Shown here piece after piece: positions 8,801-18,408 of a stretch of 64,000 nt of DNA. The notes beneath the pieces were generated by a model. The model was not told the DNA's origin. It saw nothing but the letters and a program-made list of their open reading frames with translations, and made no database searches. The stretch is taken from the NCBI GenBank assembly GCA_038396585.1, contig CP121691.1:2542001-2606000 (forward strand). Direction: 5' to 3'. Position numbers and translations under genes: made by a program. Origin of the DNA: Vallitaleaceae bacterium 9-2. Its GTDB lineage: Bacteria > Bacillota > Clostridia > Lachnospirales > Vallitaleaceae. The stretch's first letter is position 1. Every line of letters begins with the position of its first letter.

Positions 8801-9784
8801 TTACCACAAGTGATGGACATGGGGACGTATCAACGTATCATATACTTTACGCACTTCCATCATCACATCATCTGAGAGCGCTTCAATTTTTGAACTATTT
8901 GTATTTTGGCGTACCTGCTCTACCGTTTTTCCTCCAGGAATAACACAACTTACATCCGGATTCATTAGAATCCACTTCAATGCAAACTGTGCCATTGAAA
9001 TATGTTCCGGCTGAATTCTTTTTAACTGTTCAACCGCTTCAAGACCTACTTCATAAGGAACACCGGAAAAGGTTTCTCCTTTGTCAAATGCTTCCCCTTG
9101 ACGATTAAAGAAACGATGATCATCTTTTTCAAACGTAGTCTGCGCCGTCATCTTTCCAGTAAGCATCCCACTAGCTAAAGGAACGCGTGCAATAACACCT
9201 ACATCATTAAGGCGCGCTTTTTCAAAAAAAGTTTCTTCCGGTTTCAATCGGAACATATTATATATGATTTGTACTGTAGCAAGATGTTCATAGTCCATTG
9301 CTCTTAAGGCCTCTGACACCTTTTCAACACTGACTCCGTAATGTGCAATTTTTCCTTCTTTGACCAGTCCATCAAGGCCATAGAATAACTCTTCATTTTC
9401 ATATACTTGAGAGGGAGGACAATGCAACTGAAGCAAGTCCACCCGTTCAACATCAAGGTTCTTCAAACTACGTTCTAAAAATTGACGAATATTTTGTATC
9501 GAATATCCGGATGCGATATGCGGATCTAAACGTCGTCCTGCTTTGGTCGCAATATAAATCTTGTCTTTGTGGCTATTCGCCAGTTTTCCAAGCAAACGTT
9601 CACTGCGACCATCACCATATACATCTGCTGTATCAAAAAAGTTAACCCCTTGGTCAATCGCTTCTTGTATCGCTCGCATACTGGTATCGTCATCAACCGT
9701 TCCCCAAGTTCCTCCAATTGCCCATGACCCAAAGGAAACTTCCGAAATCTCATATCCTGTCTTACCTAAGATTCGATACTTCAT
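8801..9784 (-). CDS. Aldo/keto reductase
   Basis: This 327-residue NAD(P)H-dependent oxidoreductase has a TIM-barrel fold. The family tetrad is visible: Asp and Tyr in FFDTADVYGDGRSE, Lys in IYIATKAGR and His in LLQLHCPP. The C-terminal NADP-binding segment WILMNPDVSCVIPGGKTVEQV is intact. It resembles the YhdN/general stress protein 69 group. It lies 13 bp after the CoA-disulfide reductase fusion and shares its terminator, so a joint role in redox or carbonyl stress is possible. The substrate is unknown. AAGGAGGG precedes the ATG. Confidence 0.92.
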   Translation of the reverse strand: MKYRILGKTGYEISEVSFGSWAIGGTWGTVDDDTSMRAIQEAIDQGVNFFDTADVYGDGRSERLLGKLANSHKDKIYIATKAGRRLDPHIASGYSIQNIRQFLERSLKNLDVERVDLLQLHCPPSQVYENEELFYGLDGLVKEGKIAHYGVSVEKVSEALRAMDYEHLATVQIIYNMFRLKPEETFFEKARLNDVGVIARVPLASGMLTGKMTAQTTFEKDDHRFFNRQGEAFDKGETFSGVPYEVGLEAVEQLKRIQPEHISMAQFALKWILMNPDVSCVIPGGKTVEQVRQNTNSSKIEALSDDVMMEVRKVYDTLIRPHVHHLW

Positions 9785-9797
9785 ATCTACGCCCTCC

Positions 9798-11495
9798 TTA
9801 ATTGAAATTATATTGTGTTACAATCGGTTCTCTTTTTTGTGAAATATCTTGAAAATATTCATAATAGCATATTCCTAAAAATGATCCTGAAATATTGACT
9901 ACATTTTTATAGCCAAGACCTTGCAATGCCATGATAGCGTTATAGCTTCGTTGAGATGATCGGCAATGTAGGTAAACGGTTTGGTCTTTTGGTACTTCAT
10001 CGATACGCTCACGCAATTCACTTAGCGGAATGTTAATCGCATTTTTCAAATGCCCATAAGCATATTCACCTTTTTCGCGAACATCAATAATCTTTGCATT
10101 GTTTTCCACTAAACTTCGCACTTGACTTACCGGAACTTGTTTGACAACTCCGTCTAAAATATTCAAGCCCACAAGTGCTGCAAAATTTACGACATCTTTT
10201 GCTGTTCCAAATAATGGTGAATAGCACAATTCCAATTCTTTTAAATCCTCAAGAGTTCCCCCCATGGTAATCATCGTTGCAATAACGTCAATACGCTTAT
10301 CGACATTCCCTTTTCCAATCGCTTGGGCACCAAGAATACGTCCTGTCGGATATTCAAAAATCAGTTTAAAATGCATCGTACTTGCATCTGGAATTAATCC
10401 AACTTTATCTCCCGGCATCACATAGACAAAATCATAGGCTATGTTTGCCTGTTGAGCCGTTTTTTCATTCAATCCTGTTGATGCAGCGTTCATGTCAAAT
10501 ACACGTACAACCGAAGAACCTATAACCCCTTTATTGGTATGCGATTTTCCAAATATATGATCTGCTGCCGCTCTAGCTTGACGTTGAGCCGGTCCTGCAA
10601 GTGCTAGGCGTGTAGGTCGGTGTGTCAATTGATGGTAGACTTCGATTGCGTCCCCAACAGCATATATATCCGAATCACTGGTGAGATAATTGTGATCAAC
10701 TTTGATGCCTCCAGTTTCTCCGATTTCTAATCCTGCCTGTTTGGCAAGTGCTGTTTCTGGGTATACCCCAATGGACATAACCACTAAATCCGCTTCAACT
10801 TCCCGTCCGGATTGCAGTCTAATTGAATGGTCGTCTACTTTTTCTATCCCATCACTCACAATAAGATCTATCCCTTTATCTAGCATCTCTTTATGAAGGA
10901 TTTGAGCCATATCAAAGTCAAAAGGTCCCATTACCTGATTAAGTGCTTCCACCAAACTAACATGAATCCCTGCCATGTGCATATTTTCCGCTACTTCAAC
11001 ACCAATAAAGCCGCCACCCACTACAACCGCTTTTTTCACAGCATTTGCATCGATATAGGCTTTTAATTTTTTGATATCAACAACATTTCGAACCACAAAA
11101 ACATTTTCATTATGAATACCTTCAATGGATTGTGGCAAAATAGGATTCGCTCCTGGTGATAACACAAGTTTATCATATTCTTCTTCATAAGTTTCTTCTG
11201 TCAATTGATTCTTTATGACAATCTTCTTTTCATCTCGATTGATTTCAATAACTTCACTATGAATTCGTGCTTCTATATTGTATTTTGATTTAAATGATTC
11301 CGGATCCATCATGACAAGCCAATCACTGTTTTCTACCACACCGCTCAAATGATAAGGGAGTGAACAATTTGAAAAGGACACATGTGGACCTCTTTCAAAC
11401 ATAATAATCTCTGCTGTCTCATCAATTCTTCTTGCTCTAGCTGCTGCTGAAGCACCCCCGGCAACACCACCAACTACCAGTATTTTTTTACGCAT
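9798..11495 (-). CDS. CoA-disulfide reductase/persulfide reductase fused to rhodanese domain
   Basis: This 565-residue flavoprotein has an N-terminal FAD site (ILVVGGVAGGASAAARARR), the redox Cys in SFSNCSLPYHLSG, an NAD(P)H site (AVVVGGGFIGVEVAENM), the second FAD motif (IYAVGDAIEV), a dimerisation domain and a C-terminal rhodanese domain with active Cys in YLHCRSSQRSYNA. This is the CoADR-RHD/Npsr architecture, which reduces CoA disulfide, CoA persulfide or polysulfide with NAD(P)H. A longer in-frame start exists 19 codons upstream, but AAAGGAG lies 7 bases before this ATG. It is divergent from a LysR-type regulator that probably controls it. Confidence 0.92.
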   Translation of the reverse strand: MRKKILVVGGVAGGASAAARARRIDETAEIIMFERGPHVSFSNCSLPYHLSGVVENSDWLVMMDPESFKSKYNIEARIHSEVIEINRDEKKIVIKNQLTEETYEEEYDKLVLSPGANPILPQSIEGIHNENVFVVRNVVDIKKLKAYIDANAVKKAVVVGGGFIGVEVAENMHMAGIHVSLVEALNQVMGPFDFDMAQILHKEMLDKGIDLIVSDGIEKVDDHSIRLQSGREVEADLVVMSIGVYPETALAKQAGLEIGETGGIKVDHNYLTSDSDIYAVGDAIEVYHQLTHRPTRLALAGPAQRQARAAADHIFGKSHTNKGVIGSSVVRVFDMNAASTGLNEKTAQQANIAYDFVYVMPGDKVGLIPDASTMHFKLIFEYPTGRILGAQAIGKGNVDKRIDVIATMITMGGTLEDLKELELCYSPLFGTAKDVVNFAALVGLNILDGVVKQVPVSQVRSLVENNAKIIDVREKGEYAYGHLKNAINIPLSELRERIDEVPKDQTVYLHCRSSQRSYNAIMALQGLGYKNVVNISGSFLGICYYEYFQDISQKREPIVTQYNFN

Positions 11496-11585
11496 CGTAC
11501 ATCTCCTTTGTTTATTTATTGTCTTTATTGTCTTCAAATTTTCATTGACCATTTTTTAACAAATTAGTCTAGGACATTTATCCCT

Positions 11586-11654
11586 ATTATACACCATATA
11601 TCCTTGTTTTTGTCATAAGAATATATTATTATAATATTACAATCTATTATGACA
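11586..11654. promoter_or_regulatory. Divergent control region with inverted repeat (CoADR / LysR)
   Basis: TGTCATAA (11611-11618) and TTATGACA (11647-11654) form an 8-bp perfect inverted repeat with a 28-bp spacer. A minus-strand -10 TATAAT (11586-11591) has the first half-site at its -35 position; a plus-strand TATAAT (11630-11635) lies between the half-sites. This fits a LysR-type protein acting on both its own gene and the reductase operon, but binding is inferred. Confidence 0.5.
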
Positions 11655-11664
11655 AGGAGCCTTT

Positions 11665-12570
11665 ATGAATATTGAATATCTCAAATCATTTTACTATATC
11701 GCAAACTTAAATAGTATTTCAAAAGCGAGCAAAGTGTTACATATCTCGCAACCCGGCTTAAGCCAGCAGTTAAAAAAGCTTGAAGGTGAAATCGGACACC
11801 CTCTTTTAACTCGTACATCTCAAGGTGTCCTTTTGACCTCAATCGGAGAGGTCGTTTTTAAATATGCCACCTCTATTTTTCACTTGGAAAATGACCTTCA
11901 TGAATCTATTCACAGTCTAATTAGCGCTCAAGATACTTTATCCATTGCTGTTTGCAAAAACTTTGGGTCTTTTTATCTTGCCACAAAAATACATGCTTTT
12001 AAGACGCTTTATCAAGATACACATATGATAATTGATACCTACCCATCCCATGACGTTGTGAGTAAAGTATGTAGCCACGACTATAACATTGGAATCACCA
12101 TGTTTCCTGAACAGCTTCATCAACTTCAAGCAACTCCATTTTTTAAAGATCAACTCGTCTTATGCACTGCCCCAAGCTTTAAGGCTGACACAATTGATGT
12201 GAATGATCTGGCTAATCTCCCTTTAATTGTGCGTGAGACAACCTCCAGCACCTATGAACGCATTAAGCTCTTTATTGAAAGTTCCACACTAAATACCATG
12301 GATAATTTATCCCCTATATTTTCATGCAATTGCTCAAATATCATCAAAAATACTCTTATCTCTGGTAATGGATTTAGCTTTTTGCCACTCAGCAGCATTC
12401 AACACGAATTAAACACCCATCAACTTAAGATCATTCGAGTGAACAACGCACCTTGCCAGCTGCTTTCCTTTCAATACGCCTTTGTACAAAGACCTCAGTA
12501 TAAGCTCAATACTTATGAACAGGCCTTTAAAGATTTTCTTCAATCTCTACCATCAATTGCCGCATTTTAG
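11665..12570 (+). CDS. LysR-family transcriptional regulator
   Basis: This 301-residue protein has an N-terminal winged HTH (MNIEYLKSFYYIANLNSISKA, then LHISQPGLSQQLKKLE) and a C-terminal periplasmic-binding-like effector domain of about 200 residues. AAGGAG lies just before the ATG. It is divergent from the CoA-disulfide reductase gene, the usual layout for a regulator and its target. Its last 44 bp overlap the 3' end of the hybrid histidine kinase gene on the other strand, both frames being intact. The effector is unknown; a sulfur or thiol-redox signal would fit the neighbour. Confidence 0.93.
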   Translation: MNIEYLKSFYYIANLNSISKASKVLHISQPGLSQQLKKLEGEIGHPLLTRTSQGVLLTSIGEVVFKYATSIFHLENDLHESIHSLISAQDTLSIAVCKNFGSFYLATKIHAFKTLYQDTHMIIDTYPSHDVVSKVCSHDYNIGITMFPEQLHQLQATPFFKDQLVLCTAPSFKADTIDVNDLANLPLIVRETTSSTYERIKLFIESSTLNTMDNLSPIFSCNCSNIIKNTLISGNGFSFLPLSSIQHELNTHQLKIIRVNNAPCQLLSFQYAFVQRPQYKLNTYEQAFKDFLQSLPSIAAF

Positions 12571-15382
12571 GTAAAAAAGCATGCGTTAAATCATGGATTT
12601 GTTCTTCGTCTTTGGCTTCGAATGCATATTGGAGATTTTTTGCCAACTGATGCATTTCATGACAGCCAAGATTTCCCAAACTACCTTTAATCTTATGGAT
12701 CATTTCTCGGCTTTGATTATATTGCTTGCTAGTCACTAGTTTGTTAAAATAATCTACAAAATGCTTGTTCTCCTCATAGAACGCATTAAGTACTTGCTGG
12801 TAGAGTTCCTTATTATGGCCAAGTTGCTTCATACCTTCTTTTTCATTAAGAATTTGTGGTTGTATTAGGTCACGGCTTGTCTTAGACGCTTGACGTCTCT
12901 TTGCATCTTGCTTATTAATTATTTCATGAATAGTCTTTGCTAATTGGGATGGCTCAAAAGGTTTCCCAATAAAGTAATGCATTCCATGCTCTTCACATTC
13001 TTCTTTGACCCCTTCAATCATATCTGCAGTCATAGCTACAATAGGAACATCCGGCGACATACTACGTATGGCTCTTGCCGCTTCATAACCATTCATAATA
13101 GGCATATGTAAATCCATAAGTACAATACTCGTCTCATCTTTATGTTTTTGAAAAGTTTCAACCCCTTCTTCTCCATTACTTGCAATAAGAATCGTATATC
13201 CGGCTTCTTCCAATAATGAGCCTGCAATCAATTGGTTGGTTACATTATCTTCAATTAGTAAGATGGTATGTGTATTTTCCTCCACTAGGGTAATGCTTTG
13301 AGAAGACGTTCTTTCATAATTATGTCCATACAAATCAATAATTCCGTTAAACAGTACCGAAGGAATCAACGGTTTTCCAATACCAATATCAACATCGTAT
13401 CTTTCCATCTGTTCAAATAAATCTTCACGCATGACTGGTAATAACATAATAATCTTAGGAACTTTACTGATTTTTTCATTGCTTTTTAAGTTTCTTGTAA
13501 AATCAAAAACCGATTCCGTATCAATATCATAATCTAAAATAACTAAATCATAAAGATTCTTATGCTCAATCCACATTTTCCCATCGACTATTGTTTCCAT
13601 GATTTGGCAAGACATTCCAAAGCTTTTTAGATAACTTGTAATGCGTTCATTTAACGGTTCATTATTGGAGATAATTAATGTATGCAAATGGTTTAGATTT
13701 GTTTTTTTTATGTTTTCACGATAAGCTTTTTCCCGCTCTTCATCAATTTTTACAGGTAATTCAACCCGAAAAATCGTTCCTTTATCTTCTTCACTTTCAA
13801 CAGAGACGGTCCCATCCATCGTGTCCACCAGATTTTTAACAATGGAAAGCCCAAGCCCTGTCCCTCCAAAACGTCGATTAATACTCGCATCCGCTTGCAT
13901 AAAAGGTTTGAATAAATGCTTTAGTTGATCCTGGGTCATGCCAATCCCAGTATCTTCAATATAAAAGCAAAGCTTATGCATATCATCTTCTTCTGATTTA
14001 TTCACTTCCACAGACACATAGATATGTCCTGTTTCTGTAAACTTAGCCGAATTATTCAAAAGGTTTAATAATATTTGTTCAATCCTCTTCTTATCTCCAA
14101 TAAACCAATTAGGCAACTCTGGGCTTTTGTTAAGCTGAAGCTCCACATTAGTCTCTTGCAAACGATAGGAAATGATACTTAGAACATTCTGAATAACGGA
14201 CTCAATATTAAAAGGCATATTTTCAATCTCAACCTTGCCCGCTTCGATTTTGGAAAAATCGAGCAAATCATTGACGATGCCAAGCATTGTATTTGCTGCT
14301 TGGGTAATACGGTCTAATTGAACTTTTTGCGCAGCTGTTGCTTGCTTTCTTTTAAGAATATAAGAAAGGCCAATAATGGCATTTAACGGTGTTCGTATCT
14401 CATGAGACATCCTTGCCATAAAACTTGATTTTACTTGACTTGCCTTTTCAAGCTCTTTTTGGATCCGTTCACGCTTTTTCACTTCTTTGCGCAAACGTAC
14501 AATCCAAAACAAAGAAACACCCAGACTTACAAAAGCTATAAAAACAATCCCGATGATAATTCGAAAAAAAGGTCCGTAGTCCACTGCATTGACAACGCCA
14601 ATCCAACGTTCATGAATTGCAATACGCTCGCTTTCACTAATAGAATCCAATCCTTTATTGATGATGGACTGTAATTGTGGCCAGTCGTTTCGTATACCCA
14701 AGTGAAGTCCTAATGGTTTTTCTGTTTCAAAAGTAATATATCGTAAATTGGTCAATCCATTCGAATGAATAATATAATTCGTTGTAGCCAAATTACCCAC
14801 ATAAACCTCTTCATTTCCACTAGCAACGTTAGTTAAAGCCGTCTCAACCGACTCATATAGACTAAGATTAACCTCCCCTTGTTCCATTAGATAACTATGA
14901 TGGGAACTATTTCTTTGTGTTGCCACCGTATGTTCTGCAAGATCCTCTATTTTTTTTATGTCCTGATTATCCGATTGGGTTACAAGGACCCGCTTAAAGT
15001 TATAATATGGATTTGAAAAAAGAAAAAATTCTTCTCGCTGCACAGTTTTTGACAATGCAGGTAGAACATCAATTTCTTTATTTAGCGCTGCATCATATGC
15101 CTCTGGCCATGTTAACCCCTCAACGATTTCAAAAGTAATGCCTGTGCGTTCACTGATAAGTTCCAAATACTCTGCTGTTATTCCTGTATAATTTTCATTA
15201 ATATCTAAATACTCAAAAGGCATAAATTCCGGGTCAATCCCCAAGCGAATCGTAGGATGGGTTTTAATAAATTCTTGTTCTTCTTCTGTAAAAACTATGG
15301 CTTCACTATTTAGAGCCATGCTGCTTACACTAAAAAAACACACCATTGCAAACAAACTTAAGATAACATGTACTCTCCTCAT
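12527..15382 (-). CDS. BvgS-like hybrid sensor histidine kinase
   Basis: This 951-residue membrane kinase has, in order: a signal segment, one periplasmic solute-binding (SBP_bac_3-like) domain at about 35-260 (LGIDPEFMPFEYLD), a membrane helix near 275, HisKA with MSHEIRTPLNAIIG, HATPase with NNSAKF, DTGIGM and GGTGLGLSIV, a degenerate receiver whose acidic pair is lost (IISNN), a canonical receiver (LIEDN, LMDLHMPIMNG) and a C-terminal Hpt (MIHKIKGSLGNLG). This allows an internal His-Asp-His phosphorelay. A TTG precedes the ATG; the ATG with GAGGTGG is preferred. It lies 12 bp after the HD-GYP response regulator gene, its likely partner. The ligand is probably a small molecule such as an amino acid. 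Confidence 0.92.
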   Translation of the reverse strand: MRRVHVILSLFAMVCFFSVSSMALNSEAIVFTEEEQEFIKTHPTIRLGIDPEFMPFEYLDINENYTGITAEYLELISERTGITFEIVEGLTWPEAYDAALNKEIDVLPALSKTVQREEFFLFSNPYYNFKRVLVTQSDNQDIKKIEDLAEHTVATQRNSSHHSYLMEQGEVNLSLYESVETALTNVASGNEEVYVGNLATTNYIIHSNGLTNLRYITFETEKPLGLHLGIRNDWPQLQSIINKGLDSISESERIAIHERWIGVVNAVDYGPFFRIIIGIVFIAFVSLGVSLFWIVRLRKEVKKRERIQKELEKASQVKSSFMARMSHEIRTPLNAIIGLSYILKRKQATAAQKVQLDRITQAANTMLGIVNDLLDFSKIEAGKVEIENMPFNIESVIQNVLSIISYRLQETNVELQLNKSPELPNWFIGDKKRIEQILLNLLNNSAKFTETGHIYVSVEVNKSEEDDMHKLCFYIEDTGIGMTQDQLKHLFKPFMQADASINRRFGGTGLGLSIVKNLVDTMDGTVSVESEEDKGTIFRVELPVKIDEEREKAYRENIKKTNLNHLHTLIISNNEPLNERITSYLKSFGMSCQIMETIVDGKMWIEHKNLYDLVILDYDIDTESVFDFTRNLKSNEKISKVPKIIMLLPVMREDLFEQMERYDVDIGIGKPLIPSVLFNGIIDLYGHNYERTSSQSITLVEENTHTILLIEDNVTNQLIAGSLLEEAGYTILIASNGEEGVETFQKHKDETSIVLMDLHMPIMNGYEAARAIRSMSPDVPIVAMTADMIEGVKEECEEHGMHYFIGKPFEPSQLAKTIHEIINKQDAKRRQASKTSRDLIQPQILNEKEGMKQLGHNKELYQQVLNAFYEENKHFVDYFNKLVTSKQYNQSREMIHKIKGSLGNLGCHEMHQLAKNLQYAFEAKDEEQIHDLTHAFLPKMRQLMVEIEENL

Positions 15383-15394
15383 CAATCCACCTCA

Positions 15395-16459
15395 TCATTC
15401 CATATGATCTTTAATTGCATCCCATAATGTTTCTTCAATATCTGCAAAGATTTCCACTAGATCAGGATCAAAGTGTTTCCCGGCTTCTGCTTGAATCATT
15501 TCAATCGCTGTCTCATGGCTAAAGGCTTCCTTATAGACACGTCGACTAATAAGCGCATCATAGACATCTATAATGGCCATTAACCTTCCTGCCAGAGGAA
15601 TATTATCACCTATTAACCCATAAGGATATCCACTTCCATCAAACTTTTCATGATGTGCGCCCACGACATCCATTGCAGTTTGAATAAATGTTGGTACTCC
15701 ATTTTTCTCAGGTAGCTCTTTCTTTAATGCATCAACGCCATATATAACGTGTTCTTTCATCAAAGCATATTCTTCAGTTGTTAATTTTCCGGGTTTTAGC
15801 AAGATGTGATCTGGAATCCCCACTTTTCCAATATCGTGGAGTGGTGTTGTCATAACAAGTTCTTCAATGCAGTCTTGGGTCATAAGATTGGCGTATTGAG
15901 GGAGTGTTTTCATATGATTACACAAAATCCCCATCATTATCTGTGTTCGCGCTGTATGCTTGCTTGATTCAAAATTGCGTATCTCCAACAATCCAACCAA
16001 AGCATTAATGGTTATATTTCTGGTAATCACCAGTTCATTCGTACGCTCAGATACCATGGTATCTAAACGTACATTGTCCATTTCCATAAGCGTTTGTGCC
16101 TTTTTGAGACGAAGGTGGATATCAATGCGTATCCTTAGTGATTCAATATTTAGCGGCTTTCGTATATAATCGACGGCTCCAAGTTTTAACCCTTTGATTT
16201 CATTTTCAATTTCATCCGCATTGGTCAAAATAATGGTACGAACCCCAAGAAATTTTTTATTTTGTTTTAGCGCTGTTAATACCTCAAATCCATTCATTTT
16301 GGGCATATTAAGATCTAAAATCATCAAATCAATTGATTGATGATATAAGATTTCCATAGCTTTTTCCCCATCTTCTGCAACGAAAGTCTCATAATCGCTT
16401 AGCATATTTTGAATAATTAATCGGTCGGTTATGGAGTCATCAACGATCAGTATTTTCAT
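15395..16459 (-). CDS. Response regulator with HD-GYP output domain
   Basis: This 354-residue protein has an N-terminal receiver (ILIVDDSITDR, phospho-acceptor Asp in LMILDLNMPKMNG, Lys in DYIRKPL), a short coiled linker and a C-terminal HD-GYP domain. The latter keeps the HD pair in TTPLHDIGKVGIPDHIL and the GYP signature in HHEKFDGSGYPYGL. HD-GYP domains hydrolyse cyclic di-GMP. It is immediately upstream of the hybrid kinase and should receive its phosphate, coupling an extracellular signal to c-di-GMP level. AAGGGGTGAG precedes the ATG. Confidence 0.93.
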   Translation of the reverse strand: MKILIVDDSITDRLIIQNMLSDYETFVAEDGEKAMEILYHQSIDLMILDLNMPKMNGFEVLTALKQNKKFLGVRTIILTNADEIENEIKGLKLGAVDYIRKPLNIESLRIRIDIHLRLKKAQTLMEMDNVRLDTMVSERTNELVITRNITINALVGLLEIRNFESSKHTARTQIMMGILCNHMKTLPQYANLMTQDCIEELVMTTPLHDIGKVGIPDHILLKPGKLTTEEYALMKEHVIYGVDALKKELPEKNGVPTFIQTAMDVVGAHHEKFDGSGYPYGLIGDNIPLAGRLMAIIDVYDALISRRVYKEAFSHETAIEMIQAEAGKHFDPDLVEIFADIEETLWDAIKDHME

Positions 16460-16492
16460 TTTCTCACCCCTTACTTCTTATTCACAAAGAGA

Positions 16493-17728
16493 CTAAGACA
16501 TCAGCCGTTTCTCCCCTTTAATATCTTGAATCGGCTTTATGTCCTGTGTAACCTCTAATGTGCCTAAAAACTCTCCCTGTTTACCACGTACTGCATAGTA
16601 ACGTATCAGTACATACATTTCACCCATTTGGATCCAAAAATCTTCATTATCTTTTTTTCCTGAGCGCAAATCCGCAACAATCTGCTCGACGACATGAACA
16701 CTTTTGGGGGGATGGCAGTGTTTGACCTCACGCCCAATAATGGTTTTGGGTCGATCAAAAATCCGTTCTTTTCCCTGGGTAAAGTACTTAACTTTATCAT
16801 CTGCTCCAACAAATGTCATGTCAATAGGTAGCGTGTTAAAGATCGCATTGATTTCTTCAGCGCTCAGACTTCCGGCATCAAAAGGGATATGTCCCACCGG
16901 CGCGGGTGTATCCTTGCCATCCTTGGTTGTGGCAGTGGCTTCTTCTTGAGGTCCTCTCCATCTAGACACACTGTTAAGCATGGTAAAACCAATCTCCGCA
17001 CTGTTTTGCTCAATCGATTGCCATTCTGATGTTTGAAGTGTCTCAAGCGCCATAGGAAAAAGAATGTCTTCTTCCTTAAATATCATCTCGTGAATGTGAT
17101 GGACTGCACCACGAACAACTTGATTAAGTTCTGCTAGCTGCATTACTTCATGGTCCATGAGTTTTTGAATATTTTTTATGTGTTGGCGAATCTCATCATC
17201 AACACCCCACATAACTTGAGGTGGTGCTGTTATATTATATTTTTCTAAATAGGGAAACAATAATTGTTCTTTTCTCGTATAGTGTCGATCAATTGTTTTT
17301 AGTTTATCAATGGCACTTCGAAGCAGTTCAGCATGTTGTTCATCATTTGTTTCAGTAAATCGTGATAGATACGGAAGCACTTGTTGTTCAATGAGCATCT
17401 CAATCGCACGATTTTCTTTTTTAAATGTATGAATAGGATGCCCTTCATCAAAGTCTTCAATGACAAACCCATCCTCTGCATGAATTTGTTCAATGGATCC
17501 TTTAAATACTGATGCATGGACATCACAAAGCTTTTGAATCTGCTCCACAGGTAGACCTTCATTGACTAAGGCCTGTTCCATCTGCGTAATCTCAACTGCT
17601 GATATACCATCTGTTAATGCTTCAAACTCCCGCTTTACCTCTTCAACTGTTGCACCTGCATGAAGCTTTCCAATGATTTTTTTTAATTCTTGTTGTCGAT
17701 ACTGTTGATTATTAATAAACTCACTCAT
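16493..17728 (-). CDS. DUF438 / hemerythrin-like / PAS domain protein
   Basis: This is a 411-residue soluble protein. Residues about 10-80 match the DUF438 type (LKKIIGKLHAGATVEEVKREF), about 95-240 form a His/Glu-rich hemerythrin-like four-helix region (HPIHTFKKE, HYTRKEQLLFPYLEKY, AVHHIHEMIFKEEDILFP), and about 280-400 are a PAS domain (MTFVGADDKVKYFTQGKERIF). The hemerythrin part could carry a diiron centre for O2 or NO; the PAS could bind haem or flavin. Such proteins are common in anaerobes with an unproven redox-sensing role. It precedes the HD-GYP regulator by 33 bp and may share its message. Confidence 0.85.
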   Translation of the reverse strand: MSEFINNQQYRQQELKKIIGKLHAGATVEEVKREFEALTDGISAVEITQMEQALVNEGLPVEQIQKLCDVHASVFKGSIEQIHAEDGFVIEDFDEGHPIHTFKKENRAIEMLIEQQVLPYLSRFTETNDEQHAELLRSAIDKLKTIDRHYTRKEQLLFPYLEKYNITAPPQVMWGVDDEIRQHIKNIQKLMDHEVMQLAELNQVVRGAVHHIHEMIFKEEDILFPMALETLQTSEWQSIEQNSAEIGFTMLNSVSRWRGPQEEATATTKDGKDTPAPVGHIPFDAGSLSAEEINAIFNTLPIDMTFVGADDKVKYFTQGKERIFDRPKTIIGREVKHCHPPKSVHVVEQIVADLRSGKKDNEDFWIQMGEMYVLIRYYAVRGKQGEFLGTLEVTQDIKPIQDIKGEKRLMS

Positions 17729-17768
17729 ATGCTCCCCCTATCTTAAACAGGTTAATTGTCATATGCTT

Positions 17769-17797
17769 ATTTTATCACAACAAAAACTATAAAACAA
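17769..17797 (-). promoter_or_regulatory. Likely promoter of DUF438/HD-GYP/hybrid kinase unit
   Basis: On the minus strand -35 TTGTTT (17792-17797) and -10 TAAAAT (17769-17774) are spaced by 17 bp, about 40 bp before the DUF438 start. It lies directly after the nuclease gene. Confidence 0.45.
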
Positions 17798-17799
17798 TG

Positions 17800-18336
17800 T
17801 TACTTATATCCCCATATACCTACTTTGTTTTTTTTCGCTTCTTGCTCAAGTTTTTCAAACACTTCTACGTATTTTACATTGGGTGGATATGTCGCAAGTG
17901 TTGCATGTCCCTGTTCAAGCAATGTTTTATTGAGCATCTTATCTTCATAATATACATAAGCTAGAACACGTCCATAGCGATCGCGTTCTTGAGCATCGAG
18001 TTCAATGCTCACTGTTTTGCCTTCCACCAGCTCTTTGGTAAAGGTACTGGCGATTTCTCCGTAGGGCACATTCTTCTCTGCATTTGGGTGAACTGACTCC
18101 GGTGTATCCACACCAATTAAGCGCACACGTTCTTCCACATTATCTATGTTAATAATCAATGTATCTCCATCAACCACCCGTATAACGCTATATTGTTGGT
18201 CAAGGGATTGTCCATTATTATCTTGTTGCATAAACTTTGCAATGGTCGTCTCATCAACGCCAAAATAAATAGCAATAATCGCTATAACAAAGCTAATTAT
18301 TGCTTTTTGTAATTTCTTTTTTTGTGTTGTACTCAT
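17800..18336 (-). CDS. Membrane-anchored thermonuclease (SNase family)
   Basis: This 178-residue protein has a short basic N-terminus, one hydrophobic helix (AIISFVIAIIAIYFGV) and a staphylococcal-nuclease-like OB fold. The catalytic elements RVVDGDTLIINI, VRLIGVDTPES and ERDRYGRVLAYVY hold the expected Arg, Asp, Glu and second Arg. It should be a Ca2+-dependent nuclease outside the membrane. An ATG five codons upstream overlaps the GGAGAGG ribosome binding site, so the shorter start is chosen. It stands apart from its neighbours and may serve in DNA scavenging. Confidence 0.9.
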   Translation of the reverse strand: MSTTQKKKLQKAIISFVIAIIAIYFGVDETTIAKFMQQDNNGQSLDQQYSVIRVVDGDTLIINIDNVEERVRLIGVDTPESVHPNAEKNVPYGEIASTFTKELVEGKTVSIELDAQERDRYGRVLAYVYYEDKMLNKTLLEQGHATLATYPPNVKYVEVFEKLEQEAKKNKVGIWGYK

Positions 18337-18408
18337 AATAATCCTCTCCATTTGTTTAATATTGAGAGCTTATTGTATCATACTTTCTTTGAATAGACTA
18401 CTGTATTC

